Under the pieces are notes generated by a model, which worked only from the letters and a program-made list of their open reading frames with translations, was not told where the DNA came from and searched no databases. Shown piece by piece: positions 7,244 through 14,664 of a DNA stretch of 20,966 nucleotides (position 1 is its first letter; each line of letters starts with the position of its first letter). A program made the position numbers and the translations under genes. Source of the DNA: a virus; the IMG/VR virus record IMGVR_UViG_3300035703_000450, positions 1 through 20,966 of that record; one strand, written 5' to 3'.

Positions 7244-7645
7244 TTAGTCTGCGTAAACTATGGCCGCAAACTCTGCTGCCAAGTATTGTTGCTCCCCTAA
7301 TGTTATCGCACCAATGTTGGTCATCTCTTGAAGCTTCACATCAAAAGCTGAACCGCCAAGAGTGCGATCTGATTCCAGGGCAGTCTTCACACCACCTGCA
7401 CCTGTGGAGGCGTAAGCGTTCAATCGTTGCTGTGCGAGGCGCTCTGCGACCTTGCCCACAATCACAGTGATGGTGAAGTTGTAAAGGACCAGGCCATTCT
7501 GAAATGCCTGATCATAAGTGACATTGTTTAGCTGGACCACCGCGATAGGTGGGTTTGGCTGGTCTGGGAGCTCTGCGCTAGTGCGCAAGCCCGAGATGGT
7601 TGCCAGGTTAGTAGCAATCCCATCCCTAATGTCAGTGATACTCAC
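7244..7645 (-). CDS. tail terminator protein
   Basis: A 133-aa protein starting at a GTG (MSITDIRDGIATNLATISGL). The pattern of an N-terminal helix, then PPIAVVQLNNVTYDQAFQNG, a strand VLYNFTITVIVGKVAERLAQ, RLNAYASTG...VKTALESDRTLGG and a closing YLAAEFAAIVYAD fits actinophage tail terminator / tail completion proteins. These cap the tail tube and contact the head neck. The GTG overlaps the connector stop in GTGA. An upstream extension to 7831 is open but overlaps the connector gene and reads as Cys/Arg-rich nonsense, so it is rejected. Confidence 0.72.
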   Translation of the reverse strand: MSITDIRDGIATNLATISGLRTSAELPDQPNPPIAVVQLNNVTYDQAFQNGLVLYNFTITVIVGKVAERLAQQRLNAYASTGAGGVKTALESDRTLGGSAFDVKLQEMTNIGAITLGEQQYLAAEFAAIVYAD

Positions 7646-8259
7646 GCGAGGAACATCCTTCTGAAAGGCATCAGCAAGGCAGAAATATCGGGATCCACAG
7701 CGCCCACCCTCATTACACCTAAATCTCCGAAGCCCATCACACCTGTAGGTGAATCGTAACGCTTGAACTGTCTCATAGAGAGAATGATGGTGGCCTGCTT
7801 GATTGCTGTCGGAATAGTGGCGAAACCCCACACCCCAGCAATCTGCACACTGGCCTCATTGGAGTTCACATTCTGTGGCTCATAGATGGGGAACAGGTAC
7901 TCTCCCACAGCCCTAATCTGTGTGTAAGGAGACCGGATTCCACCAGATATCCCATTGAGAGGATTCAGTTGGTAATCGGTGGCAGACCAGGTTGTCGAAA
8001 ACACCCCAGAACCATCACTGTCAGTCTTCAGAAAAGTCAGGGTTTGCAGATCATCAATGTCCACAGTGAACACATCGGTTGGCCTGTAAATCCTTGTCGC
8101 GGTTGACTGTGTGAAAACGCGCTCACAGAAACCATCAATCTGTCTTGATGCAGCCTCAATGCTTATCTCAAGCAGAGAATCATCCTGAGTGTCACCGGTG
8201 GGGATCCGTAGTGCCGCCTTCACATCAGCGAGTGTGGCGTATCCGTTACTTATTGCCAT
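7642..8259 (-). CDS. head-tail connector protein (gp6-like adaptor)
   Basis: A 205-aa protein starting MAISNGYATLADVKAALRIP. The early helical region (DDSLLEISIEAASRQIDGFC) and the later ATIPTAIKQATIILSMRQFKR match the HK97 gp6 / SPP1 gp15 connector family. This family binds the portal ring and starts the neck. A strong GGAGG lies seven bases before the ATG. It follows the GT4 glycosyltransferase rather than the capsid directly, and runs four bases into the tail terminator gene. No separate head-closure (stopper) gene is obvious next to it. Confidence 0.8.
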   Translation of the reverse strand: MAISNGYATLADVKAALRIPTGDTQDDSLLEISIEAASRQIDGFCERVFTQSTATRIYRPTDVFTVDIDDLQTLTFLKTDSDGSGVFSTTWSATDYQLNPLNGISGGIRSPYTQIRAVGEYLFPIYEPQNVNSNEASVQIAGVWGFATIPTAIKQATIILSMRQFKRYDSPTGVMGFGDLGVMRVGAVDPDISALLMPFRRMFLA

Positions 8260-8302
8260 GAAAAGCCTCCAGCCTCTAGTTTAGCGCCAGAGTCCACCCA
8301 CA

Positions 8303-9490
8303 CTATTGAGAAAGAGCCTTCCTGAAAAAAGGCATCCAGTGGTCCTGCCAGACTCTCTCAACATCAAACTGCATAGCGAACTCCCTAGCCACTGTGGAAG
8401 TGTCTCTATCGGCCTCGTATGCCTTCTCAAGGGCTTCTACGAGAGAAGCAAGGACCGGAATCTGAAAGAAAGCGCTCTGGGGGGAATCCCAAAATGGCTG
8501 TCCGAGCACCGGAAAGCTGTCAGGGCTCATCAAGTCTGCTGTAGCCGCCCAATCTGATGCAATAGATCTCACGCCACATGCAGCGCTTTCAATAATCGGG
8601 ACACCAAAACCTTCCCCATAGGTTGCCATCCACACCACATCAGAAGCCGTATAGATTGCAGCCATGTCCGCATCACTGTAACCAGTGCGCAACTCATCCC
8701 TGTTAGCGAAAGTCACAGCGGTCTCAGGCACACCAGAAGACTTCATTAGAGTGCCAAGGTGGAAGCCTCCGACAACTGGCAGAACATCAGCGTGAATATA
8801 CAGGTGAGAGTCAGGGTGTTCCTTGTGGAAGATGCCGAAACTGAGGAAGAGCTCAGAAAATCCTTTGCGGTGGACTATCTGGTTTGCCTTGTTCGCCATG
8901 ACAGCTGTCACAAGAAACTTGTCTGCGCCAATCCCCATGAACTCTCTAGTCTTCACACCCCTAAACAGTTGCGTAGGTTTGAAAACTTTAGTGTCAACAG
9001 CATGCGGAATATAGTCAGCCTCAAAACCTGCTGCAGCGAGCTGTCTCTGCCCATGAGGTGCCATAGCAATCGGAGTCACATTGTCTTTCTCTAGAAAGCG
9101 TTTCACCATAGGTGGCATGGTGACATGATCTAGAGGAACCCAAGAATAGATGGGAACCTTAGTTTCCAGGTCGTTGTAAACCCACACATCGTAGAGAGTG
9201 AGCATGAAGTGAGGCAGGTTCTCAAAACCTCTGCGGTGGTGGTCATGCCATAACTCCATCACATCATCAGAGTAAGGTTTGTAACCTTTGGGATAGATCG
9301 GAACATCACCATGCTTGGTCCGGTGTTTCGCAATGTAACCCTCATTGCCATAGTTGGACAGCACACCAACATGAATCCCATGCCGTTTCATACGCTCAAC
9401 CAGCATGCTCACCTGCACTGAATAGCCGGTGGGAAGTCCTGGTGAGTTGGATGCGATAGACACAACACCCTTGAGTTTCTCTATAGCCAT
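8303..9490 (-). CDS. GT4-family glycosyltransferase next to the capsid gene
   Basis: A 395-aa GT-B fold enzyme that transfers a sugar from an activated donor. The N-terminal acceptor domain has the loop SNSPGLPTGYSVQV (about 14-27). The linker contains IPHAVDTKVFKP (about 161-172). The C-terminal donor domain has HRKGFSELFLSF and the family signature YGEGFGVPIIESAACG, giving the E-x7-E pair E293 and E301. The start is set at the ATG (MAIEKLKG). A longer reading to 9523 would run through the terminator stem. It sits between major capsid and connector genes, where capsid-modifying glycosyltransferases are known in some mycobacteriophages. Virion glycosylation is therefore a reasonable but unproven role. 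The terminator upstream should lower its transcription relative to capsid. Confidence 0.85.
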   Translation of the reverse strand: MAIEKLKGVVSIASNSPGLPTGYSVQVSMLVERMKRHGIHVGVLSNYGNEGYIAKHRTKHGDVPIYPKGYKPYSDDVMELWHDHHRRGFENLPHFMLTLYDVWVYNDLETKVPIYSWVPLDHVTMPPMVKRFLEKDNVTPIAMAPHGQRQLAAAGFEADYIPHAVDTKVFKPTQLFRGVKTREFMGIGADKFLVTAVMANKANQIVHRKGFSELFLSFGIFHKEHPDSHLYIHADVLPVVGGFHLGTLMKSSGVPETAVTFANRDELRTGYSDADMAAIYTASDVVWMATYGEGFGVPIIESAACGVRSIASDWAATADLMSPDSFPVLGQPFWDSPQSAFFQIPVLASLVEALEKAYEADRDTSTVAREFAMQFDVERVWQDHWMPFFRKALSQ

Positions 9491-9504
9491 GCGCCCACAA
9501 TAGC

Positions 9505-9541
9505 AAAAACCCCCACCAGTCACTAAGACCGGCAGGGGTTT
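9505..9541 (-). terminator. strong intrinsic terminator after the major capsid gene
   Basis: Read on the minus strand, AAACCCC pairs with GGGGTTT, and inside it CCGGTC pairs with GACTGG (one wobble) around a TTAGT loop. Two wobble pairs join the halves, making a stem of about 15 pairs. It ends in a run of T (GGGGGTTTTT). It lies 21 bases beyond the capsid stop and 14 bases before the GT4 start. Confidence 0.85.
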
Positions 9542-9562
9542 CTGCTTGGTAGCTTTTCAGCC

Positions 9563-10693
9563 TTATGGCATCAAGAGTGCCTTGAGGTGACTGCTTCCGT
9601 TAGCGACAGCGGCTCCTAGGCGGTAGGTGTACCTGAAGCCAGTGATGTCATTGGCAAAATATGCCTGATCGCTCACTGCGACTGACAAACCGGTTTGCAC
9701 GATTTTCACGCTCGGCCAATGTCCGAAGAAGACTGGCTTGTTTCCGGAGGCAATGCTTGCTACAGCCGGATTGACAATCACTGGGATGCCAAGGATGGTC
9801 GAAGGACCACCAGTGACAACATCCAAGATGTATTGTCCATCCGATGTCTTGAGCTTGCGAATCGCACCCAGCGTGGAGTTGTTCACCATGTAGGCTGCGC
9901 CTGGGAGCTGGCGAACCAGTCCATCAGCGGAGAACTGCAGGTCAATCAGCTCGTCAGCGGTAATCGCCGTAGCGGTACCAGCGGTACCACCAACACCAGC
10001 AACAGCAGTGACAGCAGCGTGGACAACAGCGTTGACTCGCGTACCGATGGCATTGCCGGCCTGTTCAGCAAGGCTGTTCTCCAATGGAAACCCAACATCT
10101 GAGAGAAGCTCATTTGCAATCTTCGATATGAAGCCCTGCTTTGCCAAACTAACGAGCAGTGAGGAGTAGGTTCCCTCAGACTCGGAGATAGCAGAACCAG
10201 CAGCTGACTCGGTTGCGGTGGGGTAAGCAGTGACCACAGGAATCCGCAAATCCTCGCCAGAAGTCCTTGTGAAGACCTCAGAGGTCTCAAGGTACGGTCC
10301 AACCAGGCGTGCAAGGCTGTAAACGCGGTCCAAGAACGAAACTGGGACAGTGTTGACAGAGGGAATCAGCGTGGCACGCTGTTCAGTACCGAAGTAGTGC
10401 TCGCGAATCTCTCCACGCGCCATAGCGCGGAAGATCTCCACATCGGAGCGACCCTCAGCAACAGGAGCGAAACCGCGAGAAGCTACAGAAGCCTCAAGAG
10501 CGCGCTCTTCATTGCGGCGTGCAACCTCAAGCGCTTCGTCAGCGCGAGTGATGTCAGCCTCAATGCGGTCAATTTTTTCTAACTCAGCCTGGGAGATTCC
10601 ACGCTTGTCCTGCTCGGCAGCATCCAAAACTTCACGGATCTGCATGGTCAGGTTAGCGCGGACTTCTTCCTGAGTTTTGATGAACTCAGACAT
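9563..10693 (-). CDS. major capsid protein, HK97 fold
   Basis: A 376-aa HK97-type major capsid protein. The N-terminal ~75 residues are a charged coiled coil (AAEQDKRGISQAELEKIDRI onward). This corresponds to the delta domain that acts as an internal scaffold and is normally removed by the prohead protease. The shell domain follows: TLIPSVNTVPVSFLDRV, LRIPVVTAYPT, QGFISKIANELLSD, LGIPVIVNPAV and the C-terminal ITGFRYTYRLGAAVAN. No separate scaffolding gene is seen, in line with a delta-domain system. The start is the ATG after GAAAGGA at six-base spacing, not the open frame extending to 10801, which would cover the leader. It is bracketed by a terminator upstream and another downstream, so it may be a separately boosted transcript. 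Confidence 0.93.
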   Translation of the reverse strand: MSEFIKTQEEVRANLTMQIREVLDAAEQDKRGISQAELEKIDRIEADITRADEALEVARRNEERALEASVASRGFAPVAEGRSDVEIFRAMARGEIREHYFGTEQRATLIPSVNTVPVSFLDRVYSLARLVGPYLETSEVFTRTSGEDLRIPVVTAYPTATESAAGSAISESEGTYSSLLVSLAKQGFISKIANELLSDVGFPLENSLAEQAGNAIGTRVNAVVHAAVTAVAGVGGTAGTATAITADELIDLQFSADGLVRQLPGAAYMVNNSTLGAIRKLKTSDGQYILDVVTGGPSTILGIPVIVNPAVASIASGNKPVFFGHWPSVKIVQTGLSVAVSDQAYFANDITGFRYTYRLGAAVANGSSHLKALLMP

Positions 10694-10825
10694 GTAATGT
10701 CCTTTCAATAATGATTGTGATTGTGTGGTAGCGCTGCGGTGGTGACACTCAACAGCTCTCAGCAGCGGTAACGCACAAATCTGATATCTCAATAGTACCA
10801 AGTAAGGCTTACCTTACTGCTGGAA
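10694..10825 (-). promoter_or_regulatory. capsid leader with promoter-like element and palindrome
   Basis: This space holds no gene. A -10-like hexamer TACTAT lies at 10797-10792. Just upstream, where a -35 would be, is an interrupted palindrome AGTAAGG-TAAG-CCTTACT at 10819-10802, which could be an operator or activator site. No TTGACA-like -35 is present. Transcription from here would give a leader of about 90 bases. That leader contains a weak stem (CGCTGC/GCAGCG, 10767-10762 with 10737-10732) and the capsid ribosome site GAAAGGA. The promoter call is inference. Confidence 0.42.
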
Positions 10826-10867
10826 AGAGAAAACCCTGGCCAGCCGAAAGGGGAAACTAGCCAGGGA
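10825..10867 (-). terminator. intrinsic terminator upstream of the capsid gene
   Basis: On the minus strand CCCTGGC (10867-10861) pairs with GCCAGGG (10841-10835). The 19-base loop can pair a little further (TAG/CTG side). The stem is followed directly by TTTTCTCTTT. It lies eight bases after the stop of the 71-aa gene and about 40 bases before the palindrome and -10 element. It would separate the portal/protease transcript from the capsid transcript, with some read-through expected. Confidence 0.7.
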
Positions 10868-10875
10868 GAAACTCG

Positions 10876-11091
10876 CTATCGCTGTTCAACAGCCCCAAGA
10901 ACGCGAGTCTCTTTTTCTCGCTGCTGAACTGTACCCTGAACAGGGCTCACCCTCTTTGGTGTGTCAGCAGGATCCTCATCCAACGCGACAATGGCATCAG
11001 CGAAAGCCCCAGCCATCTCCCTAATCACACCAGAGACAGGATTCCCAGCAACATCAAGAATGGCCTGCTCAATGTCATTCCTGGAAGCCAT
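10876..11091 (-). CDS. small conserved protein between protease and capsid
   Basis: A 71-aa protein: MASRNDIEQAILDVAGNPVS, then GVIREMAGAFADAIVALDED, a linker, and a charged end KETRVLGAVEQR. I recall similar small proteins (IE-x-A-I-x-x-V-A-GNP near the start, KETRV near the end) next to head genes of actinophages, but no function is established to my knowledge. A head assembly or scaffold helper role is inference from position. The ATG overlaps the protease stop in CTAATGGC. The gene ends just before a terminator. Confidence 0.68.
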   Translation of the reverse strand: MASRNDIEQAILDVAGNPVSGVIREMAGAFADAIVALDEDPADTPKRVSPVQGTVQQREKETRVLGAVEQR

Positions 11092-13022
11092 TAGTAACCC
11101 ATCAAAAGTTGCAGCTTCTTCTTCTTCAAAGCCAGCATCTCTAAACCATTGTCAAGCTGTGCAGGTGCCTCAACCGGTGCAAGCTTGTCCAAAACTGTTG
11201 TGATCAGGTTGCGGTCATCGGTTGTGATGTCCTCACCGTTCTCAATCTTCAACAGAGCATCAGCAAGAGCATCAGCATCAACCTCTGCGCGCTTCGCAAC
11301 CTTGTCCAAACCTCGGACCGCTGTGGAGCCTGCTGTGGCTGGGTAGGCAGGGAATGACACAATGCTGACCTCCCTGAGAACTACCTTCTTGAGAGTCCTC
11401 ACAGAGCCGTCAACAGACCACTCATCACCACCGCGTGCAACAGTGAAGCCGAAACTCATAGAGTCAACGATTCCTGTGGAAACAAGCTCTCGGACATCAT
11501 TGCCAAGAGTAGTGCGTGGCAGCACTGCGTGAACATACAAGCCCCTGTCATCTTCTGTCAGGCGAAGATTGCCGGCGCGAGTAGATCCGAGCACCTGCCC
11601 TGTGTCATGGTTCCACAACAATTTGATGTCGTTGCGGTTGCGCAAAGAACCTCGGAAAGCTCCTGGCTCAATACGCTCAATGAAAGGCAAAGGCTCACTG
11701 TCACTGTTGAAGACTGCAGCGTAACCAGTGAAGGTCATGCCCTCCGGTGTTTCACGCAGTTCAAACTGTGCTGGATTGATGCGTGTTTCCATCTTGCTCA
11801 ATGCTTCGCCTTTCGCGCGACCTTCATTCTCTGCTTCTATTCTACCAATCACGCCATCCGCGTAGTCCATAGCGCGTTGCGCAGACCGTCTAGTGGTGCC
11901 ACCACCCCAAAGAGCGATAGCGACAACACCAGGGCTGGGGAAGCCATCACTGGTAGGTGAGGCGGCTGGTGCATCAAAGTCCACCATGTGCCTTGCAAGG
12001 AAAGCTCTGATGCGCACCCACTTGTCAGCTGTGACCGAACCATCAGCCATAGCCCTAGCTTCACGCACTGTTGCAGGCATCAAACCGTCACCAGACAGGC
12101 CAGCCTCATGCCATTGCAAACCCCTCCGAGCGCTTGCACGCATGTAAGCCGGTGGAGTCAAGTCAACCTGGCGAATCTCAGAACGCTCATCCAGCCGGTC
12201 AATCAAAGTAAGGGTGCTGAATCTGTGACCGACAAGAGTGTCAGTGGGATTCCACTCCATCATGCCCTCATCGTTCTCAGACTCACGCCACACCCTGATA
12301 AGCGCTGCAGGGTTGTCCTCAGAACCATTGATTACAAAGTCACTGTCAGGCACATTGATCTGACCGTCAATCACAATCCGAGTTATCTGGCCCCGAGCCA
12401 TACCACCTGAAGAGTCCCACTCCACAAAGTCACCAACAGAAAGCTCACCAGGTTCAGCTCGGTCCTCACCCTCAACATCAGGCACCTCATCAGTAGCTAA
12501 AGCAGTAATCCCAAGCGCTCGGAATCTCTCGCGGTTCTCAGGATCATCATCAACAGCGACCATGACATTGTAAGTTTCCAGAAGCCTCTCGGCCACAGCC
12601 TGCTTGAAGTCCGGTGTGACAGTGTTCACGCTCGGCTGCATAATCAGCTGGTCAAAGTCAATGTCTAAAGAGTCAAGCTCGGTCACAGTTTCTTCCCTGC
12701 GATCTTCAGCGCGACCAGTCACAATGATGACCTCAGTGTCATCGAAAGACTCCACATAGTTCACCACGCGGTCATTGCGCATACCATCCACAATGAGAGT
12801 GCCGTCAATGTCCACAATCACTGCAGGCGGTCCAGAGTCAAGGCGCTTCTCAGAGCGCTCGCCCTCAAAAGTTGAATCCTCAGACAACGCAATCGCAACA
12901 CCCTGGTCAATAGCCTCATCCTTAGTGGCATGGCAGCCCATAACTTCGCCGTCCTCTTTCACAGTCGCATACTCCCCCACAGCACAGCCAGGATTGTTCT
13001 CTTCAATGTAATAAGGAGCCAT
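11091..13022 (-). CDS. multidomain prohead protease with embedded HAD phosphatase domain
   Basis: A 643-aa protein, about three times the usual length of an S78 prohead protease. Modules in order: residues 1-50, a small Cys-containing domain (NPGC...VMGCHATKDEA); 66-176, a HAD phosphatase domain with motif I DIDGT (D71, D73), motif II VTGR (T102), a Lys at K140 and motif IV VDDD (D158-D160); 195-277, an Hva1/TUDOR-like domain (GDFVEWDSSGGMARGQI...VGHRFSTL); 288-398, a helical phage domain (GLSGDGL, RHMVDFDAP); 411-570, an S78 protease with H472 (LLWNHD), the Ser motif DSMSFGF (S521/S523) and LREVSIVSFPAY; then an acidic and Lys-rich tail. All HAD key residues are present. It lies between portal and capsid, as a prohead protease should. 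The protein may be self-cleaved into parts. An in-frame ATG at 11792 could start a protease-only form. Confidence 0.9.
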   Translation of the reverse strand: MAPYYIEENNPGCAVGEYATVKEDGEVMGCHATKDEAIDQGVAIALSEDSTFEGERSEKRLDSGPPAVIVDIDGTLIVDGMRNDRVVNYVESFDDTEVIIVTGRAEDRREETVTELDSLDIDFDQLIMQPSVNTVTPDFKQAVAERLLETYNVMVAVDDDPENRERFRALGITALATDEVPDVEGEDRAEPGELSVGDFVEWDSSGGMARGQITRIVIDGQINVPDSDFVINGSEDNPAALIRVWRESENDEGMMEWNPTDTLVGHRFSTLTLIDRLDERSEIRQVDLTPPAYMRASARRGLQWHEAGLSGDGLMPATVREARAMADGSVTADKWVRIRAFLARHMVDFDAPAASPTSDGFPSPGVVAIALWGGGTTRRSAQRAMDYADGVIGRIEAENEGRAKGEALSKMETRINPAQFELRETPEGMTFTGYAAVFNSDSEPLPFIERIEPGAFRGSLRNRNDIKLLWNHDTGQVLGSTRAGNLRLTEDDRGLYVHAVLPRTTLGNDVRELVSTGIVDSMSFGFTVARGGDEWSVDGSVRTLKKVVLREVSIVSFPAYPATAGSTAVRGLDKVAKRAEVDADALADALLKIENGEDITTDDRNLITTVLDKLAPVEAPAQLDNGLEMLALKKKKLQLLMGY

Positions 13023-13297
13023 TAGTCAACCTGTCTAATATCCAAAACGCTTGCCACAGTTGCAGTGTGATTGGAGATGGCAAACAGTCTGTCATTGGGC
13101 TGCAGGATTAGTGTCAATGTTTCCTGGGGACCAAGGCGCAAACCATCAGAAGTTGTAACCGCTGAACCGCCCAGAAAGAGGACATGCGCGTTGTCATTGT
13201 TATTGTTGTGAACATGCACCTGGTGTGGCATGTTATCAGCGCCGACAATCTCAGCAACAGCTGTTCCAATAGTGACCTGACGATTTTCTAAAGGCAT
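13022..13297 (-). CDS. small beta-rich protein between portal and protease
   Basis: A 91-aa protein with a middle VHVHNNNNDNAHVLFLGGSA, then VTTSDGLRLGPQETLTLIL and a terminal VASVLDIRQVD. The alternation of short strands and G/N turns suggests a compact beta sandwich. Similar sequences (N-x-x-x-x-H-V-x-x-GGS-x-VTTS-x-G-x-x-L, then LFAIS) occur as small unknown or decoration-like proteins in diverse phages, from memory. No catalytic motif is visible. The ATG at 13297 overlaps the portal stop (TGATG), with GAGG seven bases upstream. A GTG one codon earlier is possible. It ends in CTAATGGC at the protease start. Confidence 0.68.
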   Translation of the reverse strand: MPLENRQVTIGTAVAEIVGADNMPHQVHVHNNNNDNAHVLFLGGSAVTTSDGLRLGPQETLTLILQPNDRLFAISNHTATVASVLDIRQVD

Positions 13298-14664
13298 CAC
13301 TGCACCTCATCCTTGTAAACGCTGTCTGGGTTTGCAGGATCTACTTGTGCCACACCCTGCAACTGCACTGAAGGCAAACCAGTGTGAGCAACCGGTGGCA
13401 AACCAATCATCTCCATAGCCTCCGCAGGACTGAAGCCAGCAAACACTAGATCGCGGACCATCTGGACCTTCTCACGCTGTGCGCGCACACCAGACTCAGA
13501 CAAGTTCACATTAGCGAGAGGCACGCGGACCTGGGAGGCTGCTTCGCCTTCCTGAGCTTCCAAGTCTTCCCAGCCCCTGATGTCGTTGATGGTGAGGAAG
13601 CCAGACTGGATGCCTGTGGAGTAGGCAGAGAATCTTGACTGAATATCTGCTCGCAGAAGACCATTCATGTTGAAGCGCAAGAAGGCATCAGCGCCACCAG
13701 GGTAGCGAGACAGGAGAGGGGTGAACGATTCCTCTAATAAAGTGGTATATGGCCTGAGCGTATGGGTGACGAATCCGAGCATATTCTGCTCAACACTGGA
13801 ATAGGTGTTGGTCCCTGGCAGATTCAGCATGTGAGAAGGAATACGCCAAATCCTGGCAACATCCTCCACAGCCATCCTGCGAGCCTCAAGCGCTTGCGAC
13901 TTCTCGGGATCTGCTTGGGTTGCTTTGAAAGTCGCACCACCAGACAGGATTCCAGTCCGGCCAGACTTTCTCCAGCCCTTGTGAGCGTTGTCGAAAGAGT
14001 TGCGCAGAGACTCTGCCTGCTCCTGAGTCAAAGCGTTAGGGTACTCAATGACACCCTGGAGTGTGGTCGAATTGCCGAAGAAATTGGCAGCGTACATCTC
14101 AAGGCTCTTACCTAAAGCCAGATTCTCCTTCATGGCCGTCACCCTGGACACACCCCTGATGGTGCCAGGCTTCAAAAGGTCAGGGATATAGATGACTTCC
14201 TCGGAGCTCAGAGGCTTATCTTCACCGACAACAGTGAACATGAGCCGGCCCAATCCATTCCTGGAGACCTCCACCTGATGCGGATTCAACACCACAAGGT
14301 TCACGATTTGGCCTGCCCTATTGCTGAAAATCCGTATAAATGCGTTGCCATCAATCAAAAGACTGACAAGAACGCTCTTATAGAAAGTGCTGTGACCAGG
14401 GAAGTTCACATCAGGCTGTGCAACCCAAGAAGGCTTAGGTCTGAACAATTCGCGGTTGCCGCCATCGCGGTAGTAAACATCTACCGGCAGTGTGCCAATA
14501 GTGTCACTGATAAGAGACACCGCAGACCAGACAGCTGCGATCTGGTAGGCATTGTCCTCATTGACATAAGTCCCAGCAACACTGCTAAATACAATGTCAT
14601 CACCAGTCTCAAAGATTGTCTGGAAACTGATTGCCCTGTCTTCCCAAAGTTTGTTGAATACCAC
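13297..14664 (-). CDS. portal protein, HK97 type
   Basis: A 455-aa portal, the dodecameric ring through which DNA is packaged and ejected. Family features are clear: YQIAAVWSAVSLISDTIGTL near the N-terminus, LLIDGNAFIRI, HQVEVSRNGLGRLMF, the LALGKSLEMYAANFFGNSTT helix, RMAVEDVARIWRIPSHML and TYSSVEQNMLGFVTHTLRP. The C-terminal quarter (VFAGFSPAEAMEMIGLPPV) is the usual flexible tail. The start is GTG directly after the TAA of the small membrane protein (TAAGTG), with GGGG a few bases upstream. It lies between the terminase and the prohead protease, the standard order. Confidence 0.94.
   Translation of the reverse strand: MVFNKLWEDRAISFQTIFETGDDIVFSSVAGTYVNEDNAYQIAAVWSAVSLISDTIGTLPVDVYYRDGGNRELFRPKPSWVAQPDVNFPGHSTFYKSVLVSLLIDGNAFIRIFSNRAGQIVNLVVLNPHQVEVSRNGLGRLMFTVVGEDKPLSSEEVIYIPDLLKPGTIRGVSRVTAMKENLALGKSLEMYAANFFGNSTTLQGVIEYPNALTQEQAESLRNSFDNAHKGWRKSGRTGILSGGATFKATQADPEKSQALEARRMAVEDVARIWRIPSHMLNLPGTNTYSSVEQNMLGFVTHTLRPYTTLLEESFTPLLSRYPGGADAFLRFNMNGLLRADIQSRFSAYSTGIQSGFLTINDIRGWEDLEAQEGEAASQVRVPLANVNLSESGVRAQREKVQMVRDLVFAGFSPAEAMEMIGLPPVAHTGLPSVQLQGVAQVDPANPDSVYKDEVQ

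Noticed and set aside
7646-7831. N-terminal extension of the tail terminator gene
   Set aside because: It overlaps the connector gene fully and its translation is Cys/Arg/His-rich. The GTG at 7645 in a GTGA overlap is the better start.
10694-10801. N-terminal extension of the capsid protein
   Set aside because: It would cover the leader and promoter-like element. The ATG at 10693 has a good ribosome site and gives the normal delta-domain start.
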